This document shows positions 1 to 10,988 of a DNA stretch of 64,000 bases, piece after piece (position 1 is the first letter of the stretch; every line of letters begins with the position of its first letter). The translations under genes and the position numbers were made by a program. The notes under the pieces were generated by a model. It had not been told where the DNA came from and searched no databases. It worked only from the letters and a program-made list of their open reading frames with translations. This DNA comes from Xestospongia bergquistia (lineage: Eukaryota > Porifera > Demospongiae > Haplosclerida > Petrosiidae): NCBI GenBank assembly GCA_963965975.1, contig OZ014420.1, positions 3,436,001 through 3,500,000 on the forward strand, in the 5' to 3' direction.

Positions 1-41
1 CAATAACAATCATTTCTTATATATGCCTTTATTTGTACTTA

Positions 42-141
42 AAATGACCAAACTGCTTTATATATTTCATCCAAGATTGCCAATAATGAATGTGTTCAGC
101 TTCTTAATAACAGTGCTAACCCTGACATTGCTAATTATATA
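42..141 (+). pseudogene. decayed ankyrin-repeat exon (duplicate of 351-449)
   Basis: This stretch is a degraded direct copy of the ankyrin exon at 351-449. Both share the run encoding NECVQLL, NSANPDIA and the same downstream intron sequence (taagttgt.acatgcat.tatggtttattcat). The acceptor AG and the donor GT seen in the good copy are both mutated here (ATGTAAGT has become ATATAAGT), and a codon-level deletion lies in the middle. It is read as a tandem exon duplication of which one copy died. The upstream part of the gene lies outside the window. Confidence 0.65.
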
Positions 142-350
142 AGTTGTCACATGCATTTATGGTTTATTCATGAAATAAAATAAATGTATAACATATTGGT
201 CTAACATTTCTTTAATACTATTTTAAAGAACTTCTCCTTCGCATAATGTCACTAGTTACAAGGACGATGTAGCATTTTATTGAAATACATTTTTGACATT
301 TAATTTTACACTAACAATCATTTGTTATTTATGCTTTTACATTTACATAG

Positions 351-449
351 GATGGCAAAACTGCTTTGTACATTGCATCTGAGATACGAAGTAATGAATG
401 TGTTCAGCTTCTTCTTTATAACAGTGCTAACCCTGACATTGCTGATTAT
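351..449 (+). CDS. ankyrin-repeat exon (one 33-residue repeat)
   Basis: A 99-bp exon of exactly 33 codons lies between a 3' splice site (ttacatag) and a 5' splice site (gtaagt). It encodes one ankyrin repeat: DGKTALYIAS, then NECVQLLLYNSANPDIADY, matching the usual pattern of a TALxxAS first helix and a VxLLLxxxANP second helix. One repeat per exon in symmetric phase is typical of ankyrin genes expanded by exon duplication, and the dead copy at 42-141 supports that. It is in the right position and orientation to be spliced to 862-2760, the ankyrin-Roc-COR part of the same gene. Confidence 0.75.
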
Positions 450-861
450 GTAAGTTGTGGCATGCATTAATGGTTTATTCATTAATAAGATTAATATAGA
501 ACATATGCTATGTCCTAAAACATTTTAACCAACTTACTCAAAACATTATTGTAGGAAGCAAGCACACAATTCATTAGATACATTTTAAAGCTTTTCTGAA
601 AAAAATCACTTATATATAGAGAATTCAACATTTTTTCATAATATCAAATTCTCTTTTCTTCAAAAATATTCTACCAATGTTTTAATTAGTACAAAATTCT
701 TATTGTTGGTTTGTGACATAATAATTAACTAGCTAAAATACATACAAAATGCTTTCAAATTTAGATATTAATAAAGTAATTCTAATTGTCTTTATTTTAA
801 TCTAAAATAAATAGAATGTTAATCACTACAGTTTACTGGAAATACATATTGTTTTTTTAGA
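450..861 (+). other. intron between ankyrin exons
   Basis: AT-rich sequence between the gtaagt donor at 450 and the tttttttag acceptor ending at 861. No open frame, repeat or other gene was seen in it. Confidence 0.5.
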
Positions 862-2760
862 TTGGTATACACCCTTCATGCTGCTTGCCAGGGTTGTTAT
901 GGTTATGATGTGAAATTCCTTTTGTCATCAGGAAAAGTCAATCCAATTGCTAAAAGTTCACTTGCAGCAGTCATTATGGAATGAGCTAAGAAGCCCCCTA
1001 ACTATGAGTTCAACACATCTGATCCTATTCCAGTAGATTTACTTACTACTGGGATTAATGCACATATGTTTTCAAGTCACGAAGTGGGAAATATTGTCCT
1101 TTATGATCTTGCAGGGCATAAGGAGTATTACAGTAGTCATGCAGCAATTCTCGAAAATCTCATGCTAAGCACGCCTGCTGTTTTTGCAATACTATCTAAG
1201 ATGGCTGATGACCTCCACATGATTAAGTATGACTTATATTACTGGTTTAATTTTATAAAGAATGCCAATCTTCATTTATCAAGCTCAAGGCCATCTCAAA
1301 TACTTGTCATTGGAAGTTGACTTGATGAGATGACTGATGGTTGTGAGGAAATTTCTAAAGTAGTTGCTGAAGTTGCTAAAAAAGCTGATCATTCACAAGA
1401 CTTTCATGGGTTCTTGCCTATGGAATGTCATCGTCCTGGTGGAAAAGGTGTCAAGGAGTTTGTTGCTATGCTTTCTTACAGCTGCAAAGCTGTACTTGAT
1501 CGATGTGATAAAATTAGTTTCTACTGCCACGTTCAGTTCTCATTCTTGCAATTGCTTCGAAGCAAAGAGAATATTGTAGCTATTAGCTTAAAGAAGCTAT
1601 GTATCATATTAAGAGAGCATGATGACCCTTCACTTCCTTCAGAAAGGTCAGTCTTATTGGAATTCCTAACAACTTTAAATGACAAAGGTCTCATTTTATT
1701 CCTTAAAAATGAGGATAATGCTCAAAGTTGGATAGTTATTGACAGAGCTGCTCTTCTCACTGAAGTCAATGGCATCCTTTTTGCTCCAAAGGAAATCACA
1801 CATGCCCATCAAGATATTGCTAGTAATACTGGCATTGTGCCTACATCTGTTCTAGAAAGATTATTTCCAAAGCACAATATTCATATGTTAATTGGGTTTC
1901 TTAGAAGTCTTCAGTTCTGTCATGTTTTAAAATCCAATACACTTCAAATGTTCAAAACCAATATATCAGCTTTGATTCCATTGCCATCAGATGAGCTCTT
2001 ATTTTTTCCATCCCTCATTAATGCTAACCCCCCTACAGATATTAAAATAGAAAATGGGTTGGGATGGTGCCTCTGGTGTCCTGATTCTAACCAATTTTTC
2101 TCAACACGGTTTCTTCATCTTCTTCTTTTTAGCCTTTCCTACATTTTTTGTCTGACATGTTGTAACAAAGCTGGAAAAGTTGCTGGTGATCCACAAGTCC
2201 AAATGTTAGCTCGTCGATGTGATGTATGGACAAATGGCATTTATTGGGAGAATGACGATGATAAAGTTGAAGTTATTGTTGAATTGACAGAGCACTATCG
2301 TTGCATTACAGTAGTTACATCAATGAATGACATTAAAAAGAGCCACAAAGTTTTCAATGATGTTGTTCGGGCCATATTAACATTGAAGAGTCAGATGCAC
2401 TCGTTAGAATGTGAGGAGTACCTCATTGCTTCTAGTGATGTAGGAAAAGCTCGTAGTCTTTTCATGGATAAACGCACACTTTATAATATAAGATATGTTG
2501 CTCGATCAGTGCTCACAAAAGGTAATGTTACAGATGACAATGAAACCAAGAGGGTAGGTATTGAACAGATTGTTGGAGTTCATGACCCTTTCCTTTGCAT
2601 TACTCCTTCAGTCACAAAAGCACTTTTTAGTGCTGAATTGTCACATAGTGACCTTCAACACATAGTGAATAGATGTTCTTATTTCTCATCATCACTTTTA
2701 TACATGTCAGTAAAAGAGAATTGTAGTCAACTTAGTGTTTTTGCTGGACGTAATCCTTTG
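862..2760 (+). pseudogene. ankyrin - Roc GTPase - COR segment, broken by two TGA codons
   Basis: One frame runs from the acceptor at 861 to the donor gtaagt at 2761, interrupted by TGA at 982-984 and 1318-1320. It starts with a last ankyrin repeat (YTLHAACQG, VKFLLSSGKVNP) and passes directly into a Roc GTPase. G3 is clear (YDLAGHKEYYSSH), followed by an LYYWFNFI helix, and G4 is present as ILVIGS, the stop, then LDE. The P-loop glycines are missing: the ankyrin part joins to AKSSLAAVIME, as if GxxxxG had been deleted. A COR-like region of about 480 residues follows. The arrangement resembles the DAPK/Roco-related genes numerous in sponges. With no Walker A motif and two stops it is unlikely to bind GTP. 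Sequencing error cannot be excluded for a single stop but is less likely for all the lesions together. Confidence 0.75.
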
Positions 2761-2848
2761 GTAAGTATATGTTAATTTGAGCATACAATAAATGTAATGT
2801 CATGTATCATTCTGTACTGCATCATAATCATACCATATTCTGTTATAG

Positions 2849-2915
2849 GATCTTGCTTATCCTCCATTAAATGAACATGATATAGAAAGTATATCTGAAG
2901 AACTCCTTCTTGAAG
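2849..2915 (+). CDS. linker exon of the ankyrin-Roc-COR-Death gene
   Basis: A short exon between tgttatag and gtttgt, continuing the COR region toward the Death domain. It encodes an acidic peptide beginning DLAYPPLNEHDIESIS and ending in EELLLEG-like residues. It is assigned by strand, splice signals and position only, with no recognisable domain. Confidence 0.45.
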
Positions 2916-3204
2916 GTTTGTGTATAGTTCTAGTGCTACTTGTTTTATTAAATAATATCTCCTATTAGTGTCTGAAAAGTTAGATGAGATACCTAATCTA
3001 GGTGAGGATATTAATTATTCAGCAGTTTTACACGATTATTTTATATTGACACAATTATCTCATCATATACAACTCATGATTTTTTAATATAAAGGTTGTT
3101 ATGGACAAAGTACATGCTATCCTTATAGAATTAATGGATTTGTTGACATCATTAATACTGCTAGCTTAATGCAAACTGGCTAATTTTGATGTTGTCATAG
3201 CAAC

Positions 3205-3290
<86 letters not shown>
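3205..3290. repeat. (AT)n/(GT)n microsatellite
   Basis: A compound dinucleotide repeat, a long AT run, a short GT run, then AT again, inside the intron between the linker exon and the Death-domain exon. Confidence 0.95.
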
Positions 3291-3293
<3 letters not shown>

Positions 3294-3480
3294 CTGTCAG
3301 AAAATGATGTAGAAAGTTAACTAGCAGCTAGTGTCTTTCATAAAGAAAACTTTTAATATAAACTTAACAAGCATGTTTTTTTTATACAGTTAACAGGATC
3401 AGATGTTAAAATTTATGAGTTATATTAACTCTACTGTACCTGCAAAATAAGTATATAATATATTGTGTACCTTATCATAG

Positions 3481-3755
3481 ATTCAAAGCCACAGAGCCAT
3501 GTTCTGCTAGAGTTTCTGTTTCCAGTTTCTTCTAAATGGTATAAGATTGGTGGCTTACTTGGAGTTGATAATAATACTCTTGATGGTTTCATGCTACAAA
3601 TGATTATCCTCAAGTAAAATTGTCAAAAACACTTCATAATTGGTTCAATAACCAACCAACCCCAACTACTTGGAGAAAGATCATCAAGATTGTAGAAGGA
3701 CCTCTTCAAAAGAAGTCTATAGCTGATGTTATTAGACAGTATCTCATAAAAGGAG
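3481..3755 (+). pseudogene. Death-domain exon with a 1-nt frameshift
   Basis: After an acceptor (ttatcatag) the reading is SKPQSHVLLEFLFPVSSKWY, then KIGGLLGV and LDGF, the first helices of a Death-fold domain. At about 3589/3590 one base is missing, and the domain resumes in the next frame with NDYPQVKLSKTLHNWF, then TTWRKIIKIVEG and IADVIRQYLIK. The alternation of helices and the W-R-K-I-I motif fit the C-terminal Death domain expected after Roc-COR in DAPK-like proteins. The frameshift removes the second half in the conceptual protein. It lies directly upstream of the CACTA element at 3835, which may have cut off any further 3' sequence. Confidence 0.75.
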
Positions 3756-4242
3756 GTTCATTTATTTGCCACTTCATAATATTATGTGAAGGGTTTAATG
3801 TCTTTGTATAATTGTATGGCCATTAGCTTGTATACACTGTGTTAAAAGTTATATTTTTTGTATTGGAACTTTACTTGGAAACATTATATTTCCATATGAA
3901 TTTCTTTGTGTTTTCTTTCTTTTGAAATGTAAGTGTTTCAAAAGACAGGAAACACTGTACACGGCATATTTCCAGTAAAAAAACATGTATAGAATTGATG
4001 TAATGTCCATTGTATAATTCTAAACTCAAGATGTATAATTTCACCCAAAAACATAATGAAAATTTGAATGAAATTTGATTCTTATTACAAATATTATTTA
4101 TGTCAAATTCAAGTTTAGAAACTTGTTAAGTGATACATGAAAGTTTTAAGTGATTAACATATTTTAGTTGGTTTTAGTTGAAGTGATAAATAAAAGTCTT
4201 TAGAGATCAACATAGTCAACGTGGCTTCAGTTAACAATATCA

Positions 4243-5713
4243 CTTGAATACCCATTTTGGTAATTCTTCAATAGAACTCTTAGGTCTGTCAGAAGGCATT
4301 CCACTGAGTCGATTTAACATCATTATCTGCCCTCTTTGACTCATGGATCAAAAGTGTTTTTTGTCCATTGCTTGGAAAAACTGATCTACTTTCTTACTTC
4401 TCCACGTTAATTGCTTAGTGACAAATTTTTTAATTGTCATTTCATTCTCATCTTCTTCGTTATCACTCTCTTCTGAACTAATTAATTCTGGTACCAAGCA
4501 ATATTTCCAAGCTTCCTTTTCTTCTACTGATAATGCTGTAGTTTTCTTCAAGGCTGCAATTCGCCATGACAAATTTCTGTTGAATCAGAGGTAAGAATAT
4601 GATATAATTTTTTGTATTTACTCGTAATAATCTGTTCCTTTTCCCTTGATGCTTAACTTTCTTTTCATATGAGCCCGATGACTTTTGTCTATAACTAGTA
4701 CACAAGCTATTGAAGTAAGTACGTGTAGCAACTAAATAATATTATAAAAACATTCTTATTATTTGTCAAACTTACTTGATATCATAGCTGTAGTAGCATC
4801 TGGTAATAACGACTTAACCTCCATTATTAACTTCTTAAATATAACCTGATTGCATTTACTTTTTAAGGGTTTACTATTGTTATAGGCAGCAAAATTATAT
4901 TATATTATATCAAGTGCACAAACCTGAAGCCCCAGTCTTCGTCAACCTCTTCCAAACTTTTATACACTTTTCGTACAGCATTCTGTAGAATTTATGAACA
5001 TAATCAGTGCAATGCATTTAAAAAAAGAAACTAACTCTAACTTCTCCTGAAGGCTTAACTTTAGGCGATTGACTATTTTTTTTTCCAATTCTTCAAGTTT
5101 ACTATCAAACAATTCCTTAATTTTCCTTAATTCTTCTTTATTTTGCTCCAATTCTTTTATCATTTTCTTTAATAGCTCTATACAAATACAATTACAAGGT
5201 GTGGTTTCAATTAAAAGATATACCATTTGTAGATCCATCTTCTGATTGTGGCATGCTCCTGTTTTTTTTATTTTGTTTCTCATGCTCATCACTGATTCCC
5301 CTTCCAGTCACTTGTGTTTGTTTCTGACTTTGTGTTTGATGAATCAATGGAGTTTGTTTCAAGGTCACAGTCTGTTTTTGACTTTGTATAAGTTGACTTA
5401 CTGGAGTTTCTCTGTTCTGGCTACAGCACCAACTTTGAGACTGATTTTGACTAGTTGGTAGGCCAACTTGAGTTTGTTTTCGACGACAATGTGACAACTG
5501 TGAAGGACAAGCTTGTTGGAATTCATATTCGGGCTCATAATCATCGGCACTGTCGTCACAGTATGCGTCAGTGGAAGAGTCTGAATCATAGGCTATTACT
5601 CTATCTTTAATGTTTGGTCTTTGACTACCGAAAATGATATCATTGCTTTTAAAAAGTCTCCCATGAGGTCTTCTACACTTTGGTGATGGTAAGCAAAAGT
5701 CAGAACCTGCCAT
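4243..5713 (-). pseudogene. CACTA accessory protein, multi-exon
   Basis: A minus-strand gene starting at ATG 5713. Exon 1 (5713 to about 5223) encodes a polar, Gln/Ser-rich, acidic N-terminus (MAGSDFCLPSPKCRRPHGR, later DSDSSTDAYCDDSADDYEPE). After a GTATAT donor, exon 2 (from 5177) encodes a coiled coil with KKMIKELEQNKEELRKIKEL. Smaller exons follow near 4990-4924 (NAVRKVYKSLEEVDEDWGF) and 4842-4778 (KKLIMEVKSLLPDATTAM). The last exon (about 4579-4243) holds WRSKKVDQFFQAMDKKHF, then TGA (4341-4343), then SMSQRGQIMMLNRLSG to a natural TGA at 4243. The role is inferred: it occupies the place of the DNA-binding accessory (TNPA-like) gene of CACTA elements. The premature stop removes the last 30 or so residues. 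Confidence 0.6.
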
Positions 5714-5820
5714 CGAACAGTTACAGCAAGTCTCAACAGCTATCCCGCCAAAAATAACTACAGGTATATTAGTCTATCACTTCTTAACTATAATTAATAA
5801 ACTGGCTGCACCCACAGAAT
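5714..5820. promoter_or_regulatory. divergent promoter spacer of the CACTA element
   Basis: The two element genes start 107 bp apart and face away from each other, so this spacer must hold both promoters. An AT-rich box (tataattaataa) is present near 5790, but no convincing TATA element can be assigned to either side. Confidence 0.35.
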
Positions 5821-8553
5821 ATGGCTGGAAAAACAAGGGAGAAACCTGTTTTGAGTGATTATATTTATTGCAATCATTGCGAAAATCTCTTGTCTTCTAA
5901 GACATTTAAAGAACATCACCGCCTATACTTTCATGAAGAAAGATGGCTTAAAGGAGAAGATTCTCGTAGTGGTTCCTCTAGTCCACTTGATGTGTCACCG
6001 CCACCATCACCACAACCAGCAATTTTACCGACTTCTACTGAAATGAATATCAGTAGTGAAGAGATTGTTACTTCTGTGCCAGATGATGAAGGTATAATGA
6101 TTTTCTCCAATATGCCTCCAGTAGATTTATTTTTCACAGAAACTGAATATTGGGAAGAAAATGATATGGAATACTTTCAAACTTACTACTTGGGTTCTCA
6201 GGAAGCACCACCTCAACCAAAGGAATTTAATAATAATAAATTGACTTTGGAAGAGGAAGCTACTGTGTGGTGGATTGTTCTTTTCACATGTGTTTTTCAA
6301 ACTCTTCATAAAGTGCCTGCAAGAGCAATGGAATGGCTTTTAAAATTTCTGGGAGTCCTTATTTACTTTTTAGGTAAATTTGCTGACCCTATAAAACAGA
6401 TAGCATCACATTTACCAAACACTAATTACCTCAGAGCAAATATTTACAAGAACAAATTGTACAGGCAGATATCAATTATAGTGTTGTATGTCCTAAATGT
6501 CACCAGCTTCACAACATAAATAAAAAATTAAAAGATCAGGACGTTGTTCCTGTGTGTAATAGCTGTTCAGTTCCACTTATGAAGCGAATCGTGACTTCTT
6601 CCCAGTCTTCACATCTATATCCACATTTGCTATTTCCTTGGTGTTCAGTGATATCTTCATTACAAGTTCTTATCAAAAGACCTGGGTTTATTAGGCTGTG
6701 TAATGAATGGAAACTGAGTCATTCACACTCACATATGCTTGATGTTTATAATGGAAGAGTGTGGACTACATTTTCTGATGATGCAGGTAACCCTTTTTTT
6801 GAACAAATAAATACTCTTGGACTTATGCTTAACTATTTTGAATTTACCCAGAGCATTAAGGTTTAAAAGGGAGAATGTAATTTTGTACGGGCTGATTCCC
6901 GGTCCTTCAGAACCTTCATTAAATATTAATACTTATCTCGAACCTTTAGTGAGGGATTTGTTGGTTTTATGGAAAGGAGTGCTGTTGAATACAACAAATT
7001 ATTCAAAGGAGTCATTTCGAGCAGCATTAGTGAATGTTTCATGTGATCTTCCTGCTGGTAGGAAAGTTTGTGGCTTTTTGTCCCATAATACCAACTTTGG
7101 ATGTTCTAAGTGTTTTAAGTCATTTTCTACTGGGAAATTTGGTGTGATGAATTACTCTGGCTTCGATAGAAATTTGTGGAAAGTACGTACTAATGTTGAA
7201 CACAGAAAGTCTGTTGATATTACTTTAAAAGCAAAGACAAAAGCTGAGAAAGGCAAGTTAGAATCATTGCATGGATGTCGCTTTAGTGTTCTTCTAGATC
7301 TACCATATTTTGATCCAGTTTCTATGTTAATTGTTGACCTTATGCATAATTTGTACCTTGGCACTGCCAAAATCATATTTCATTTAATTTGGGTAAAGCG
7401 AGGTGTCATTTCTAGTACAAGCATGGAAATCATTAATGATAGAACTGCTTCCCTTGAAATCCCAGCACATTCTAAAATGTCAAGATTACCACCTTGTGTT
7501 GAAGGCAGTAAAAATTTCACAGCTGAACAATGGATGATTTGGACAAATTATTATTCTAGTTATTGCCTTTTCGACATTATACCTTTGGAGCATTTAGAGT
7601 GCTGGAGACATTTTGTTTTAGCTTCAAGGCTGCTCACAAAGAGTAAACTTACTCAAGATGAACTAAGAGTTGCTGATGCTCTGTTTTGCAATTTCGAAAA
7701 AGATTTGAGCAGCTATATGGTAGAGAGAGTGTGACACCTAATATTCACATGCATTGTCATCTGGCTAGCTGTGTTAATGACTATGGTCCAATCAGTTCAT
7801 TTTGGTTATTTTTATTCAAAAGATACAATGGACTACTAGGTGATCAGCCAAGAAATAATCATTCCATTGAGGCTCAAATAATAAAACGATTTGTGGAAGA
7901 TAATTCATATTTACAGCTACTACATGACATTCCTGATAATCCTGTTTCACATGTTTTTTAAGATATTGTTTACCAGCATGCATCAATGTTTTTGTCAGTA
8001 AAGTCATCTGATTTTAATACAGATCAGCTGTATTGCACAACTTCTGGTGTTCGTTATAAAATGAGCTCTAAATACACTCTTGGTATGTTTTCTTCACATC
8101 TAATTGATGAGATACACAATTTATATGAGACTCTATACGCTCGAGCACTGCCATTATCCATTCCTTGCTCATTCAAGAAGATGACGTCCATCACTCTAAA
8201 TGGTATTTCAATTTTTTTTGGTGATTACGTGTTAGCAAAAATGACCTCACAAAAAGATCAGGAAGAGCAAATAACAATTTTTACTAATACAGCATATAGC
8301 CCAGCTCATATAAAACACTTTGCAGCTCATTCAATTCCATCACAACAAGGACTATCGCATGTGTTTGCTATTGTGGATTGGCCACAAAAACATAATCTTC
8401 ACATGAAAATTGGAAAACCAGTGGAGGTTTGGTGTAACTCTCTTTTTTAAAAATGTAACTCCATCATACCTATTGAGTACATCTCAATGTCACTCTTTGT
8501 AGCTCACTATAAATTATATGATGAAACTGTACTCATTACAGTACCACGTGTAT
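5821..8553 (+). pseudogene. CACTA transposase (Tnp2-like), frameshifted
   Basis: The start ATG is at 5821. The N-terminus has a zinc-finger-like segment (YCNHCENLLSS, FKEHHRLYFHEE), then an acidic, Pro-rich linker. A second C-P-K-C and C-N-S-C cluster follows near 6490-6580, after a frameshift around 6400-6440. The core reads RENVILYGLIPGPSEPSLN, CGFLSHNTNFGCSKCF and MLIVDLMHNLYLGTAK, matching the Tnp2 domain with its VDxMHN region. Near 6830 about 25 residues usually found before NLPR are missing. Another shift at about 7690 leads into TPNIHMHCHL, DYGPISSFWLF and RYNGLLGDQPRNNHSIE, the DUF4218-like tail. A TAA at 7959 and a TGA-free tail to TAA 8553 complete it. Four lesions make it non-functional. 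The tail after 8450 (NSIIPIEYISMSLFVAHYKL) is assigned by position. Confidence 0.8.
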
Positions 8554-8899
8554 AATTGTAATAATGTTAACTATACTGTATGGATTTTTCTTCGTTTTTC
8601 AATTCTGAAAATTGTTTTAGGATTTTACCATAAAAACATGAAGAATTGTGAAGTTTCCATTTTCAGAGAAACATATTATAAACATTATACTTTTCATATG
8701 GAAATATAAAATGAATTGTAATAGGTAAGGTTTCTATTATAAAAATACACAGGAAACATATAATTATTCACAGTGATATGTGGCAGCATTGTCTGGACCA
8801 CAAAATATAGGGTCATGTTTGTTTTGTTGTACTATCTCCACAACTACTAAAATCATAATAAATTTGATAAAACAATAGTTGTAATGATTTTTGGAATTT

Positions 8900-10780
8900 G
8901 AATGTTCTTGCTAGTTTTTTCTACCTATATTTTTAGCATTTAATAGCTATATTCTAGTATGAATTTTGAGGTTATTGAATGTGTTTGTATTATTTTGTTT
9001 ACGATATTGCTTTTGTTTTCATATTTATGTTTTGTGCGATTACTTATCATTTGAGTGTGTCCTTTAAAATGTAATAGGTTAAAAATTTTGATATTATGTA
9101 GTATTAATTGAAAGTATATTGAATGTGTTATTGTGATTTTGTTTACTCTATTGTTTTTTTCCAGATTTGTGTTGCTGTGATTACTTGTCATATGAACGTT
9201 TTGTTTAAAATATAATAGGAGGTAAGTGTGATATAATATAGTATGAATTCTAAGTGTTTTGATTTGAATGTTATTATTTTGTTTCCCTATTGTTTTATTG
9301 ATGTTACTGGTTTTAATGCCTTGCATGGGAAGCTTTGCAGGCTTTACAATAATTGTTGTTAATGATATGGTATTTATGTGTATCCAATTTTTATTGATTA
9401 TATTGAAATTTAAGCTTATGAGATCAAGAAATGACATTAAAGTGCATCCTCTAACTACCAATTCCGATATGAGGAATGAATTTCATTAACCCTAACTGCA
9501 TATGATACTACATTGAGTATGACTAGTAATGCTTGAATGTTCTTGCTAGTTTTTTATACCTATATTTTTAGTATTTAATAGCTATATTCTAGTATGAATT
9601 TTGAGGTTTTTGAATGTGTTTTTATTATTTTGTTTACTATAATTATTGTTTCATATTTATGTTTTGTGTGATTACTTATCATTTGAATATGTCCTTTAAA
9701 ATGTAATTGGTTGTAATTTCGATATTATGTAGTATGAATTGAAAGTATATTGAATGTGTTATTGTGATTTTGTTTACTGTATTGTTTTGTTTTCCTCATT
9801 TATGTTGCTGTGATTACTTGTCATCTAAATGTGTTGTTTAAAATATAATAGCGGGTAAGTGTGATATAATGTAGTATGAATTCTAAGTGTTTTGAATTGA
9901 ATGTTATTATTTTGTTTCCCTATTGTTTTTAGTGATGTTACTAGTTTTAATGCCTTGCATGGAAAGCTTTGCAGGCTTTACAATAATTGTTTTAATTATG
10001 TAATATCTATGTGTATCCACTTCTGCAATTTTTATTGATTTTATTGTAATTGGAGCTTATGAGATCAAGAGATGACATTAAGGTGCATCCTCTAACTGCC
10101 AATTCCTATAGGAGGAATGAATTTCATCAACCTTAACTGCATCTATACTACATTGAGTATCACTAGTAATGCTTGAATCTTCTTGTTAGTTTTTTAACCT
10201 ATATTCTAGCATCTAAGAGCTATATTCTAGTATGAATTTTGAGGTTATTGAATGTGTTTTTATTATTTTGTTTGCTCTATTGTTTTGTTTTCCACATTTA
10301 TGTTGCTGTGATTACTTGTCATCTGAATGTGTTTGTTTAAAATATAATAGTTGGTAAGTGTGATATAATGTAGTGTTTTGAATTGAATGTTATTATTTTA
10401 TTTACCTATTGATTTTAGTGATGTTACAGGTTTTAATGCCTTGCATAGGAAGCTTTGCTATAATTGTTTTTAATGATATTATATCTATGTGTATCTACCC
10501 ACTTCTGCAATTTTATTTATTATATTGTAATTAGAGCTTATGAGATCAAGAAATGACATTAAAGTGCATCCTATAGCTGCTAATTCCTCTATTAGGAATG
10601 AATTTTGTTAAGACTAACTGTATGTGAAACACCATTGGGTATCACTAGTAATGCTTGAATGTTCTTGCTAAGTTTTCTTTACCTTATTTGAAGCATTTTA
10701 TAATTATATTCAAGTATGAATTTATAAGTTATTGAATGTGTTGTTGTCATTTTGTTTACTGTGTTATATTATTGTACTAT
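8900..10780. repeat. tandem array of ~635-bp units with ~145-bp subunits
   Basis: The phrase gaatgttcttgctag recurs, with small changes, at 8900, 9535, 10175 and 10657, giving spacings of 635, 640 and 482, the last unit carrying a deletion. Within each unit a shorter motif recurs about every 145 bp (tagtatgaattttgaggtt, tagtatgaattgaaagta, tagtatgaattctaagtg), each followed by a variant of attattttgttta. The open frames here are fortuitous. The array lies between the CACTA element and an isolated ankyrin exon, apparently within intronic or intergenic DNA. Confidence 0.85.
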
Positions 10781-10889
10781 ATATAATATTGTCTAGTTTG
10801 TAATGTTAGTAGTGTACTGATAAGTGTTGATATAGGTAATGTACTGATGTTATGATTGATGTTAATGTGGTAATTAATACTATATTTAG

Positions 10890-10988
10890 GGTGGATTTAC
10901 TGCAGTCATGTTAGCAGCAGAAAATGGACAAAAAGATGTTGTTTTGACTTTAACACAGAAAGGAGCTAATCTAGAGCTTGTCAATGAA
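10890..10988 (+). CDS. isolated ankyrin-repeat exon (33 codons)
   Basis: A 99-bp exon between a tatatttag acceptor and a gtaagt donor encodes exactly one ankyrin repeat: GGFTAVMLAAENGQKDVV, then LTQKGANLELVNE. Consensus positions (T-A-x-x-x-A-A, G-x-x-x-V-V, G-A-N) are intact and there is no stop. It is cut off from the ankyrin exons at 1-2760 by the Death-domain exon, the CACTA element and the tandem array, so it cannot belong to the same open transcript in simple order. It may be the start of a neighbouring paralogue whose other exons were lost, or one left behind by rearrangement. No further exon was found up to 12894. Confidence 0.7.

Larger units (their letters stand above)
3832..8778. 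mobile_element. CACTA (En/Spm) DNA transposon with ATA target-site duplication
   Basis: The element runs from 3835 to 8775 (4,941 bp). Its left end reads CACTGTG and its right end CACAGTG, a 7-bp terminal inverted repeat of the CACTA type, flanked on both sides by ATA (3832-3834 and 8776-8778), the 3-bp duplication expected of this superfamily. A subterminal inverted repeat, ATATTTCCATATGAA, sits near 3886 and again inverted near 8700. Inside are two divergently transcribed genes sharing a 107-bp spacer: a minus-strand accessory gene (4243-5713) and a plus-strand transposase (5821-8553). Both are damaged, so this copy is probably immobile unless helped by another. Confidence 0.75.

Noticed and set aside
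3953..3960. CACTG at 3953 as the left end of the CACTA element
   Set aside because: Its flanking 3 bp do not match the right flank. CACTGTG at 3835 matches both the right terminus and the ATA duplication.
8940..9489. Open frames on both strands within the 635-bp array as genes
   Set aside because: They are AT-rich, not conserved between repeat units, and lack any motif.
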